15,885 nt of DNA from Desulfobacterales bacterium (GCA_013042695.1 JABDPQ010000698.1:1-15885), one strand, 5' to 3'. Positions 1-6,859 are shown, counted from the first letter of the stretch. The notes: generated by a model from the sequence alone, not told the origin. Made by a program: numbers and translations.

Positions 1-327
1 CACTGAAAGGAGCAGTATCGGGTAGCTTTGTATATAGGCACCGGCACCCATGGCAAGTGCAGAAATTGGGGTTGCAACAGCGGCAATCAATCGCCAGTCA
101 AAGCGACGAATCCAATAAAATGCGGAAATCGTAATAACGTTATAGCCAAGAAAAAAGATCGAACCGACTATGCCAATCTGACCGCTGGACAGCTGGCGAT
201 ATTCTTGAGCCATACCCAGGTACATGGGAAGAATGTTATAAAAGAGAGCACCGAGCGCTGAACCGATCAAGGCGGCAAAAATGATCGTATAACGATCCAG
301 TGGATTTTTATTTGCAGTTGTTTTCAT
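1..327 (-). CDS. MFS permease, N-terminal part (runs off window)
   Basis: This is the first 109 codons of a gene read leftwards from an ATG at 327-325, open to the window edge, so the C-terminal part is missing. The protein starts MKTTANKNPLDRYTIIFAAL and shows hydrophobic segments at roughly residues 14-36, 48-68 and 77-109. Between the second and third lies a short basic turn (WIRRFDWR, near residues 74-81), as expected for the loop after TM2 of major facilitator transporters. It should be an inner-membrane solute carrier; the substrate cannot be told from this fragment. A strong Shine-Dalgarno sequence (AGGAGGG on the minus strand, 341-335) fixes the start. It has its own sigma-54 promoter (480-495) and upstream palindrome (570-583) of the type found before the catabolic genes, so it is probably the uptake system for their substrate. 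MFS assignment is by overall pattern, moderately sure. Confidence 0.75.
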   Translation of the reverse strand, partial: MKTTANKNPLDRYTIIFAALIGSALGALFYNILPMYLGMAQEYRQLSSGQIGIVGSIFFLGYNVITISAFYWIRRFDWRLIAAVATPISALAMGAGAYIQSYPILLLSV

Positions 328-334
328 CTGTGTA

Positions 335-341
335 CCCTCCT
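335..341 (-). promoter_or_regulatory. Ribosome binding site of the MFS permease
   Basis: The minus strand reads AGGAGGG seven bases before the ATG at 327. This supports the start of a gene that is cut by the window edge and would otherwise be easy to miss. Confidence 0.75.
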
Positions 342-479
342 GAAGGGATGACTATATTCATAACTGAATTATCTGTTGTGACGATATATTTTGTGATCTG
401 AGGAGTCATCGCTGTCAATGTCGTTGTTCTCAAATCAGTTGTGTACCTTTGTCTCGTGCAATTAGTCTTACGCTAAACT

Positions 480-495
480 AGCAACATGTATGCCA
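480..495 (-). promoter_or_regulatory. Sigma-54 promoter of the MFS permease
   Basis: The minus strand reads TGGCAT-ACATG-TTGCT, which has the GG-N10-GC spacing of sigma-54 (RpoN) -24/-12 elements and differs from TGGCAC-N5-TTGCW at one base. Transcription would start near 469, leaving a leader of about 140 bases before the ATG at 327. The palindrome at 570-583 lies about 108 bp upstream of the start, the usual place for an enhancer-binding-protein site. The roughly 40 bases just upstream of the element are very AT-rich. Confidence 0.75.
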
Positions 496-569
496 CAATA
501 GCATTTATGTATTTATACTATTTATTTATATACTTACGATACAGCCGTCTGACCAAAATGGATTTCTTA

Positions 570-583
570 TTTCAACTATGAAA
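570..583 (-). promoter_or_regulatory. Upstream activating palindrome TTTCA-N4-TGAAA (MFS unit)
   Basis: Read on the minus strand this is TTTCA-TAGT-TGAAA. Including one flanking base on each side (569-584) it matches 1739-1754 exactly over 16 bp. In both places the orientation towards the sigma-54 promoter is the same, and the gap to the -24 element is 74 or 75 bases. The activator itself is not encoded in the window. Confidence 0.7.
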
Positions 584-590
584 GGTAGCA

Positions 591-604
591 CGTCGATTAT
601 GAAA
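591..604 (-). promoter_or_regulatory. Second, degenerate activator site (MFS unit)
   Basis: On the minus strand this reads TTTCA-TAAT-CGACG: an intact left half-site and a diverged right half. It lies 21 bp (two helical turns) upstream of the intact palindrome. The ThDP-enzyme promoter has the same arrangement, with the diverged half TGACG at 1728-1732. The site sits inside another inverted repeat, TCGATT-N5-AATCGA at 593-609. Confidence 0.45.
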
Positions 605-1054
605 ATCGAAATGAGATGTCACTATTCTCTGCAAATGTCTGCGCCAAGTTGTTTACGAACGAAACAAAAAGATGAGATGTTTGCTGTGATGGCATGATTT
701 TAAAACCTCAGAAACATCACTCCTGTTATCGTGTGAATTTCAGATTGCTTAGGGAGGTTTGGTTGTGGAGGCCTTGCCATCACCTCCTGGTCGATTTATT
801 TTGAATCTATGAGAAATTCTGATGCTGGCAGATTTTCAAACCATTAATAGATGAGCCTTTTGCAAAATGATGATTTTCGTTCAAAGTCAAACCATGCGAA
901 AAATTTTTACCGTAGGCATATAATTGCTATTCCGAGGATAAAAAATTAAGCATAACGCAGAGGTTGAACGAAAAGGGCGTTTTGCAAGTGGTTCAGATTG
1001 CTGAAGAAGTATAGTAATGATGAATTTGAGCAAAGAGCATATACGGAGTAAAAG
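605..1054. other. Gene-free stretch before the lipoprotein gene
   Basis: No convincing coding region is present on either strand; short open frames here lack ribosome sites or family resemblance. A GGAGGT...ACCTCC inverted repeat (about 752-787) with a 23-base spacer is visible, but no function can be assigned. The lipoprotein promoter should lie here, but no clear sigma-70 or sigma-54 element was recognised. The lipoprotein Shine-Dalgarno (GGAG, 1045-1048) closes the region. Confidence 0.5.
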
Positions 1055-1522
1055 ATGGAACATGACAGCAAGAAATCCCCATATAGAATAACCTGCCAAA
1101 CCTTGGTACTACTAATTCTTCTCAGTGCCGTCCTGACAAGCTGCGCTGGTGGACCATATGGAAAGATGCAGCTTGATAACAGCGTAAGAACTGATTTCGA
1201 GCAGGGAAGGCTTTTGCCGGAACACCAATATTATTATGCCGGAAAGCCCGGACAGCCTTATGCGATTATTGCTCTGGACCAGGGTATAGAGTTGCTCTCC
1301 CCTTTCTGGCGGCAGGGAGATTTCAGCGGAAGTGAGCTGATCGCCTGGTCTCTGGCGATTGCACGATATTATACGCCACCTCCCAAAGGGTCCTGGATCC
1401 TGAACGCGCAGGGCAATAAAATTGGAGCTTGGTATGGCAGTGGACCAACCCCAACAGTGCAATCTCCTGCCGCTGATCAAGTTAAAATAAGTGTTCCTGC
1501 TCAGCCGCAACTTAAATCCTGA
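1055..1522 (+). CDS. Small secreted lipoprotein of unknown function
   Basis: The 155-residue product has a lipoprotein signal peptide: a basic N-terminus (KK at 6-7, R11), a hydrophobic core at about 16-26 and a lipobox LTSC with the lipidated cysteine at residue 30. The mature part is about 126 residues. It contains EHQYYYAGKPGQPYAIIALD (residues 56-75) and NKIGAWYGS near 129-137. This pattern resembles, from memory, small lipoproteins common in deltaproteobacteria with QYYYSG... and ...GxWYS blocks; their function is not known. The tail is rich in proline, glutamine and alanine. GGAG at 1045-1048 supports the ATG. It sits between two sigma-54 promoters that face away from and beyond it, so it is probably transcribed independently and need not belong to the catabolic regulon. 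Confidence 0.8.
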   Translation: MEHDSKKSPYRITCQTLVLLILLSAVLTSCAGGPYGKMQLDNSVRTDFEQGRLLPEHQYYYAGKPGQPYAIIALDQGIELLSPFWRQGDFSGSELIAWSLAIARYYTPPPKGSWILNAQGNKIGAWYGSGPTPTVQSPAADQVKISVPAQPQLKS

Positions 1523-1538
1523 GGGGCATTTACTTCAA

Positions 1539-1555
1539 AACCTAACAATTAGGTT
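1539..1555. repeat. Small hairpin after the lipoprotein gene
   Basis: AACCTAA and TTAGGTT (7 bp arms, 3-base loop) lie 17 bases after the lipoprotein stop. It might help end transcription, but no T-run follows, so the call as terminator is weak. A second 7-bp hairpin (TGAGATT-TAT-AATCTCA) is at 1624-1640. Confidence 0.3.
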
Positions 1556-1718
1556 GTGGCCTGAAACTTCAGCCCAGAAGCGAATCTGAAAAACTCGAAA
1601 GCTCCTGCAAAGGTCCTCAGGGTTGAGATTTATAATCTCATTTGCAAATACCCAGTACAGCACACAAGCCTCTGCGATCTTCTTTCTCGAAACCTGTGAG
1701 ATCCTGCAGATGGTCGCT

Positions 1719-1732
1719 TTTCATTCTTGACG
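1719..1732 (+). promoter_or_regulatory. Second, degenerate activator site (ThDP-enzyme unit)
   Basis: TTTCA-TTCT-TGACG: left half intact, right half keeping TGA. It lies 21 bp upstream of the intact palindrome at 1740. The first 12 bases, TTTCATTCTTGA, recur exactly at 6952-6963 before the dehydrogenase operon. Confidence 0.45.
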
Positions 1733-1739
1733 CTCAGGC

Positions 1740-1753
1740 TTTCATAGTTGAAA
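1740..1753 (+). promoter_or_regulatory. Upstream activating palindrome TTTCA-N4-TGAAA (ThDP-enzyme unit)
   Basis: TTTCA-TAGT-TGAAA, part of the exact 16-bp match with the MFS unit (1739-1754 here). It is centred about 108 bp upstream of the predicted sigma-54 start site and 75 bases upstream of the -24 element. This fits the binding site of a sigma-54 enhancer-binding protein. Confidence 0.7.
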
Positions 1754-1828
1754 TGTTGGCAAAGAAATTGTCCTGCCAGATTGTCTTTAACTATTTAAAA
1801 ATCAATGATAATTGCATAATTTTTATTA

Positions 1829-1844
1829 TGGCATAAATGTTGCT
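1829..1844 (+). promoter_or_regulatory. Sigma-54 promoter of the ThDP-enzyme gene
   Basis: TGGCAT-AAATG-TTGCT gives the GG-N10-GC spacing with one mismatch to the consensus, the same mismatch as the MFS promoter. Predicted start near 1855, giving a long leader of about 235 bases to the ATG at 2090. The gene at 4007 may be read from the same promoter through a 222-base gap. Confidence 0.78.
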
Positions 1845-1991
1845 TTTGGGAGTTCAGGTCCGAGGATTCCTGTGCACGTTTTTTACCGGTACACCGCTTC
1901 TGATCGGGCATTTGAAAACTGGGGATGTTGAAGTAATGGCAGGATAATGCATGATCATTTCCCCTGCTGGTAGGTAGCAAAATGAAACATC

Positions 1992-2019
1992 AAATACAGC
2001 GCAACTGGATACTGTATTT
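1992..2019 (+). repeat. Hairpin in the leader of the ThDP-enzyme gene
   Basis: AAATACAG (1992-1999) and CTGTATTT (2012-2019) form perfect 8-bp arms around a 12-base loop, about 70 bases before the start codon and downstream of the predicted sigma-54 start. It could be an mRNA structure or a protein-binding palindrome; nothing in the sequence decides between these. Confidence 0.35.
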
Positions 2020-2089
2020 ATTTAAACAACCATGCATCAGTTTTTATTAAGAAATTGATCATAAACAAATCCTTTAGGAGAGAACGGTA

Positions 2090-3784
2090 ATGGCCAAGCA
2101 GACTGTGAGCAGCAGGATCGTCGACATATTGAAGGCGGAAGGTGTACAGGCAATTTTCGCTATTGGTGATGTGAATTATATGGGTATCCAAGACGGTGCG
2201 GAACAAGCCGGTATGACGCTCATTTGGCCCCACCACGAACAGACCGGCGGTTTTATGGCCGATGCTATGACTCGTATGACGGGAGTGCCTCACATCGTTA
2301 TGGGTGCACCAGGACCTGGCGTCGCCAATTTGATACCGGCAGCAATCTGTGCCTCAAAGGAAAATGTTCCGGTAATTTTCTTCTGTACGCAGCGTCCGAG
2401 AAAATATGCACAGGCTGTTCGCAGGTCTCAGTTTCAGTATACCGATCAACCACGGTTTTTCGAACCGGCAGTCAAATATATAGGTGTCATCGAATTCCCG
2501 GAACAAACCGATGAGGTCATGCGTGAAGCATTTCGTCAGGCCCTGACCGGAACTCCTGGCCCGGTATTTGTTGAACTCTCAAGTGACAAGCAATACACAG
2601 AAGTTGACTTTGGTCCCCTGGCCGTCCCGGACAAATATCGCGTAACACGGATGCCAGCGGCAGCAGAATACGTTGAAACAGCAGCCGAAATGCTGGCCAA
2701 TGCAAAGAGTCCCCTCCTGATTACCGGTACAGGCGTGCATACATCTCGCAGCCATGAACCACTCAAACAACTGGCGCGTACACTCAAATGTCCTGTCCTT
2801 CCGACCTGGGGCGGCCGCGGCGGCCTTCCTGAAACCGATGAACAAACGCTCATATATTCAACTTCGCCAGCAAACGAAGCAATTGCCGAAGCTGATGTAA
2901 TACTTGCCGTCGGTACCTCTATTGGAGAAAGCACAAATTACGGAAGGTTGCACCATTTTGAAAACGGCAATGTCGGCCGAAAATGGATTTTGATCGAGCG
3001 AGATGCCGGAGCTATCGGGGTCAACCGTACGATTGATATTCCGCTCATTGGCGATATGCGGGATATCATCCCCCAATTGATTGCGGTACTTGAAAAGAAA
3101 GACTTGGAACCGCATCCCAAGCTTAAACTATGGCGCCAACAACTCATGGACATGCGAAGGGGACTTTTGCAGAGCGCCCCTGATACAAAACCGATTCACC
3201 CAGGTCGGTTAATGGTTGAAGCCCGCAAAGCGATTCCGGACGACGCAGTGATTGTGCGTGATGGCGGCAACACCAGCTTATGGGAAATGACCTATTTTGA
3301 ACAGCGCTCCTGCGATTACCTCTGGACCTCAAAATTCGGTCATCTTGGGACCGGGCTACCCTACGCGATCGCGGCTAAACTTGCCGTCGGCGATCGACCG
3401 GTTGTCCTCATAACCGGTGATTCTGCATTCATGTTTCACACCACCGAAATCGAAACTGCTGTGCGCCACAACCTGCCCATTGTGGTTATTGTTAATTACG
3501 ACCGAAAGTGGGGGATGGAAGTCCCCGGGATGTCAGAAACGCTTGGTTATGAGCTTGCCATCGAGCAGTCATTTGTGCGTATGGATAAAATGTGTGAAGC
3601 CATGGGTGGATATGGCGAGTTTGTAGAGGAAACAAAAGACATCGCACCAGCAATTGAGCGCTCATTCGCCAGTGGAAAACCAGCTGTCGTTCAGGTCGCG
3701 GTAGATGACCGGATCAACAATACCCAAATGCCCAATTGGGATGAATTCTGCCTCTGGTACGGCGATGATGGTGCGTATCGCTAA
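2090..3784 (+). CDS. ThDP-dependent enzyme, acetolactate synthase/decarboxylase-like
   Basis: The 564-residue protein has the three-domain plan of the acetolactate synthase/2-oxo-acid decarboxylase superfamily: a pyrimidine-binding domain with the catalytic glutamate (E50 in WPHHEQTGG), a central domain (about 195-340) and a pyrophosphate-binding domain with D444 and N469 in the usual spacing. The metal-binding motif reads GDS (443-445) instead of the usual GDG, and the asparagine is followed by YD rather than another asparagine. Such enzymes decarboxylate a 2-oxo acid and release an aldehyde or transfer the two-carbon unit. The specific substrate is not recognisable. Sulfoacetaldehyde acetyltransferase, benzoylformate decarboxylase and 2-ketoarginine decarboxylase are related possibilities. 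Start supported by AGGAG at 2076-2080, and the gene follows a sigma-54 promoter. Alcohol dehydrogenase and aldehyde oxidoreductase encoded downstream fit an aldehyde product. Confidence 0.85.
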   Translation: MAKQTVSSRIVDILKAEGVQAIFAIGDVNYMGIQDGAEQAGMTLIWPHHEQTGGFMADAMTRMTGVPHIVMGAPGPGVANLIPAAICASKENVPVIFFCTQRPRKYAQAVRRSQFQYTDQPRFFEPAVKYIGVIEFPEQTDEVMREAFRQALTGTPGPVFVELSSDKQYTEVDFGPLAVPDKYRVTRMPAAAEYVETAAEMLANAKSPLLITGTGVHTSRSHEPLKQLARTLKCPVLPTWGGRGGLPETDEQTLIYSTSPANEAIAEADVILAVGTSIGESTNYGRLHHFENGNVGRKWILIERDAGAIGVNRTIDIPLIGDMRDIIPQLIAVLEKKDLEPHPKLKLWRQQLMDMRRGLLQSAPDTKPIHPGRLMVEARKAIPDDAVIVRDGGNTSLWEMTYFEQRSCDYLWTSKFGHLGTGLPYAIAAKLAVGDRPVVLITGDSAFMFHTTEIETAVRHNLPIVVIVNYDRKWGMEVPGMSETLGYELAIEQSFVRMDKMCEAMGGYGEFVEETKDIAPAIERSFASGKPAVVQVAVDDRINNTQMPNWDEFCLWYGDDGAYR

Positions 3785-4006
3785 GAATGTTTTTTGGTGA
3801 CTCTGCGAAAAACTTGAAGCAAAAAAATACACTGCAATTCCAAGAAGACCAACAATGAACTATACACCTGTCAACTATGAGTTGCTGATAGCTGTAGCGT
3901 AGAATAGTCTAAAACAATGGCAAAAAAGGTGGGTTATATTGTTTGGGCAATGACTGCTCATGCAGTGTTTTGATAGAGAGAAAAGCCGAAGGAGGCATCA
4001 TAGACC

Positions 4007-5149
4007 ATGGAAAAAGATATTATACCTGAATGGACCGAAGAGAGAGCCATCGCGGCTTTAAAAGAGAACAAACAGGTAATGATAGAGGGTTTGCGCGAGC
4101 AGGCCAATGGCCAGAAAGTATATGTCGAACACGAGTACGCAAAACTCAGAGGCGTCATGGTCGGCAACCCCAATTCAACCTACCTTCCCGATCCTTTTCA
4201 CCCATCCTGGTACACGAGCTTCCGCTCTCTTCCCAAGGACAAGCTGGCCTGGTTTGCAAAAAATCGCGGTAAAAACATTCGTGAAGCAGATCCAGAGAAT
4301 TGGCAAAAAATGGCAGAGGAGCTTGAGGGGCTCGCCGAAACATTCCGCCAGTCTGGTGCCCATGTTATCCAGAACAAACAGGAGCCGCCAGCAGAAGTAA
4401 TTAATTATACCGCCGGCTGGCTGGGTCAGTACGGTCGTCACTGGGCCTTTCATGCCCAGGCTTTCGGTGAAGTGTTTGGTAATGTCATCGTCAACTTTCA
4501 CGAAACACAACCGTCCATTCGGTATAACTATATCGAATACATTGAGGCGTTCATGGGATTGGTGGAAAACGACCCGGAGGCCGTGTGGATGACCATGCCG
4601 GATCCAATGCCGATGCCCACCGCATTTGGTGTGGGCCTCTCACCTGGTGACATTCGTATTTTTCCAAACAAGCTCATCGTCGTTGGACATGGCGTTCATA
4701 ATCCCGCCCACATCAATGATCGCAGCAAGCCGAGATCCTCGGGTAACGAGTTGGGAGCCGAAGTGCTTCGCCGCATGCTGAAACCTTTCGGCTGGCGCGT
4801 GGAACAGGTATATTTTGATGCCAATTTCGGTTACCACATAGACGTGCTGATGCCGATAATCCGTGAGGGGTTGATCGCCATAGGAAATAACGTCCTGCTC
4901 ACACCTCTTCCCAAAGACCTGCAGGCGTGGGAAGTGATTGAAATAGATCCAGAGGAGTATAGCATTGGAGCCGGCAATACGACGCCGCTCAGCAGCGATT
5001 CCATTATTATCACAGCTGAGGCAAAAAACCTTATCAAAGAAGTTGAAAAGCGCGGTGTGAATGTCGTTCCCGTACCTTTTAGCACCGTCTATTCACAGAC
5101 AGGCAGCGGTATTCACTGTGCTACTTTTTCTTATTGGCGAGAAGACTAA
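4007..5149 (+). CDS. Amidinotransferase/deiminase superfamily (GME) protein
   Basis: The 380-residue protein resembles glycine amidinotransferase and related guanidino-group modifying enzymes. A catalytic triad can be placed as D215 (in LSPGDIRIF), H277 (in GYHIDV) and C371 (in GSGIHCATFS). The order and spacing are close to the Asp-His-Cys triad of arginine:glycine amidinotransferase, including the HID block and the cysteine near the C-terminus after a GxG(I/F)HC block. Family members either move an amidino group from arginine to an amine or hydrolyse a guanidino group to a ureido group plus ammonia. The sequence does not settle which. In this neighbourhood hydrolysis to a ureido acid is attractive because a carbamoylase is encoded nearby. 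AAGGAGG at 3989-3995 supports the start. It lies 222 bases after the ThDP gene with no clear promoter of its own and is followed by a strong hairpin, so it probably ends that transcription unit. Confidence 0.8.
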   Translation: MEKDIIPEWTEERAIAALKENKQVMIEGLREQANGQKVYVEHEYAKLRGVMVGNPNSTYLPDPFHPSWYTSFRSLPKDKLAWFAKNRGKNIREADPENWQKMAEELEGLAETFRQSGAHVIQNKQEPPAEVINYTAGWLGQYGRHWAFHAQAFGEVFGNVIVNFHETQPSIRYNYIEYIEAFMGLVENDPEAVWMTMPDPMPMPTAFGVGLSPGDIRIFPNKLIVVGHGVHNPAHINDRSKPRSSGNELGAEVLRRMLKPFGWRVEQVYFDANFGYHIDVLMPIIREGLIAIGNNVLLTPLPKDLQAWEVIEIDPEEYSIGAGNTTPLSSDSIIITAEAKNLIKEVEKRGVNVVPVPFSTVYSQTGSGIHCATFSYWRED

Positions 5150-5173
5150 CTGCCATTGCCCAATTCCCCTCAT

Positions 5174-5204
5174 GCCCGGATTCCCTCTGAAGAAGAATCC
5201 GGGC
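5174..5204 (+). terminator. Hairpin after the GME gene, probable terminator
   Basis: GCCCGGATTC (5174-5183) and GAATCCGGGC (5195-5204) form a perfect 10-bp GC-rich stem with an 11-base loop, 25 bases after the stop. There is no continuous T-run right after it (TACCTTG follows), so it may need other factors or act mainly to protect the 3' end. It separates the GME gene from the aspartase regulatory region that starts 27 bases later. Confidence 0.55.
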
Positions 5205-5231
5205 TACCTTGTACCATCTCAGCAAATGTTT

Positions 5232-5245
5232 TTTCACTTCTGAAA
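5232..5245 (+). promoter_or_regulatory. Upstream activating palindrome TTTCA-N4-TGAAA (aspartase unit)
   Basis: TTTCA-CTTC-TGAAA, extendable to six-base arms (TTTTCA...TGAAAA, 5231-5246). It lies 72 bases before the candidate -24 element at 5318, matching the geometry of the MFS and ThDP units. No second degenerate copy was seen here. Confidence 0.62.
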
Positions 5246-5292
5246 AACCTCATTTTCGCCCTTATCGCGAACAGGCCCTTAATACACTGGTT

Positions 5293-5328
5293 ATACTGTG
5301 GTTTTTATTTATACAACTGGCACAGTAT
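5293..5328. repeat. Inverted repeat overlapping the aspartase -24 element
   Basis: ATACTGTG (5293-5300) and CACAGTAT (5321-5328) are perfect 8-bp arms 20 bases apart. The right arm covers most of the -24 element, so a bound protein could modulate promoter access. No regulator family is recognised. Confidence 0.3.
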
Positions 5329-5333
5329 TTGGT
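5318..5333 (+). promoter_or_regulatory. Candidate sigma-54 promoter of aspA
   Basis: TGGCAC-AGTAT-TTGGT has a perfect -24 half, but the -12 half carries GG in place of GC. A good TTGCT (5333-5337) is present four bases further on, which makes the spacing non-canonical. The upstream palindrome at the expected distance supports a promoter here; the exact -12 element is uncertain. The start would be near 5344-5349, about 95 bases before the ATG. Confidence 0.45.
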
Positions 5334-5440
5334 TGCTAAACTTGGGTAATCGATGTGTCGTTACTCATAATGAGTAGCTAAGAAATACCATTCCCCTGGG
5401 AGAATAGAATTCAAAGGGTGGTCATCAAAGGAGAAGTACT

Positions 5441-6859
5441 ATGGAACAGGATACAACTAAAACACAATATCGAATTGAACATGATCTACTGGGGGAAAAG
5501 GAAGTACCCAATGCAGCCTATTACGGTATTCAAACCATGCGTGCTTTGGAGAATTTTCCGATCACCGGAGTACCATTGGCACATCACCCGTCTTTCATCA
5601 GGGCTTTTGCACAGGTGAAATTTGCTGCCGCAGAGGCCAATAAAGAATTGGGACTGGTAGAAGAGAAGATCGCGGAAGCCATCAAACAGGCATGCAGAAA
5701 CATCATTGACGATCAGTTGCATGATCAGTTTGTCGTTGACATGATCCAAGGTGGTGCAGGAACTTCCACAAACATGAATGCTAACGAAGTAATCGCAAAT
5801 CATGCCCTGGAGCTCCTCGGAAGGGAAAAAGGCGAATATGAATTCTGTCATCCAAATAATCATGTTAACTGCTCCCAGTCGACAAATGATGCCTATCCAA
5901 GCGCTCTTAAGATTGCCATTATCCAATCAAATATTGCGTTGACCGAAGAACTTGACGGTCTCATACAGGCTTTCCGCAGCAAAGCAGAAGAATTTAAAGA
6001 CGTCATCAAGATGGGGCGTACCCAACTCCAAGATGCTGTTCCGATTACACTTGGACAAGAGTTTGAAGCGTATTCGGTCACTTTGGAAGAAGAAATTGAA
6101 CGACTTGGACAGACAGCAGAGCTTTTTCTCGAGTTAAATATGGGAGGAACTGCAGTTGGCACCGGGATAAATACCAAATCGGGATACCGCAGAATTGTCA
6201 TAGAACAGCTCAGAGCCATTACCGGTTTCCCCGTTACTCGAGCTTTAAACCTCGTTGAGTCAACGCAGGATACAGGAGCTTTCATCATGTATTCCTCTGC
6301 GCTGAAAAGGCTTTCAGTCAAACTTTCCAAGATATGCAACGATTTGCGCTTACTCTCTTCCGGGCCAAGAACAGGATTGAACGAAATTAACCTCCCCAAG
6401 GTTCAACCTGGTTCATCCATCATGCCCGGCAAGGTCAACCCGGTCATACCGGAAGTGATGAATCAGATAACATATAAAGTGATCGGCAATGACCTGACTG
6501 TCACTTTGGCAGCGGAAGCAGGTCAGCTCCAGCTTAATGTCATGTTCCCGGTGATTGCGCAAAGTTTGGGCGAATCGATAGAGATGCTCATCAAGGGTAT
6601 GTCAATTTTGAAGAGTCGCTGTATTGAAGGAATTACTGCCAATAAGGATCGGTGCCGGGAATTGGTTGAGAATAGTATTGGCCTTGTTACAGTCCTGGTG
6701 CCCGAACTGGGATATGAAGTTTGCTCGAACCTTGCCAGGCAAGCCTTAGTTGAAAATAAGGGTATTTACGAGTTGGTCTTGGAAAAAGAACTTCTCTCCC
6801 AAGAAAATCTCAACAGCTTTCTCAGCCTCGAGAGTATGGTCGGTCCTCTTATAGACTAG
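5441..6859 (+). CDS. aspA: Aspartate ammonia-lyase (aspartase)
   Basis: The 472-residue protein belongs to the aspartase/fumarase superfamily and converts L-aspartate to fumarate and ammonia. Conserved blocks are present in order: GGAGTSTNMNANEVIANHAL, HVNCSQSTNDAYPSA, GRTQLQDAVPITLGQEF and the signature loop GSSIMPGKVNPVIPE with the catalytic serine. The length is close to that of E. coli AspA (478), and the opening (RIEHDLLGEKEVPNAAYYGIQT) is aspartase-like rather than fumarase-like. AAGGAG at 5428-5433 gives a good start. It is a single-gene unit between a hairpin and the next sigma-54 promoter, with its own upstream palindrome. In context it would drain aspartate released by the carbamoylase into fumarate for respiration. 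Fumarase C is the main alternative, less likely. Confidence 0.92.
   Translation: MEQDTTKTQYRIEHDLLGEKEVPNAAYYGIQTMRALENFPITGVPLAHHPSFIRAFAQVKFAAAEANKELGLVEEKIAEAIKQACRNIIDDQLHDQFVVDMIQGGAGTSTNMNANEVIANHALELLGREKGEYEFCHPNNHVNCSQSTNDAYPSALKIAIIQSNIALTEELDGLIQAFRSKAEEFKDVIKMGRTQLQDAVPITLGQEFEAYSVTLEEEIERLGQTAELFLELNMGGTAVGTGINTKSGYRRIVIEQLRAITGFPVTRALNLVESTQDTGAFIMYSSALKRLSVKLSKICNDLRLLSSGPRTGLNEINLPKVQPGSSIMPGKVNPVIPEVMNQITYKVIGNDLTVTLAAEAGQLQLNVMFPVIAQSLGESIEMLIKGMSILKSRCIEGITANKDRCRELVENSIGLVTVLVPELGYEVCSNLARQALVENKGIYELVLEKELLSQENLNSFLSLESMVGPLID

Noticed and set aside
28..261. Plus-strand open frame of 77 codons
   Set aside because: Antisense to the MFS permease fragment, which reads cleanly with a strong ribosome site and membrane segments.
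703..780. AGGAGGTG followed by ATG on the minus strand, short frame of 26 codons
   Set aside because: The ribosome-site-like sequence almost touches the ATG and the short product has no recognisable character; likely coincidence.
887..1099. Minus-strand open frame of 70 codons overlapping the lipoprotein start
   Set aside because: Hydrophobic but with no ribosome site, and it overlaps the better-supported lipoprotein gene.
1112..1510. Open frame of 132 codons on the minus strand opposite the lipoprotein gene
   Set aside because: It mirrors the lipoprotein gene, which has a clear lipobox and ribosome site; the antisense product resembles nothing and has no proper ribosome site.
1642..1836. 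Plus-strand open frame of 64 codons before the ThDP gene
   Set aside because: It covers the activator sites and runs into the sigma-54 element; no ribosome site and low-complexity product. The regulatory reading explains this stretch better.
3918..3933. TGGCAAAAAAGGTGGG as a possible sigma-54 promoter of the GME gene
   Set aside because: The -12 half is GG within a poor match, and no TTTCA palindrome lies at the required distance upstream. Read-through from the ThDP gene is simpler.
3953..3966. ACTGC-TCAT-GCAGT hairpin between the ThDP and GME genes
   Set aside because: Only 5 bp and positioned near the GME ribosome site rather than the ThDP stop; too weak to call a terminator.
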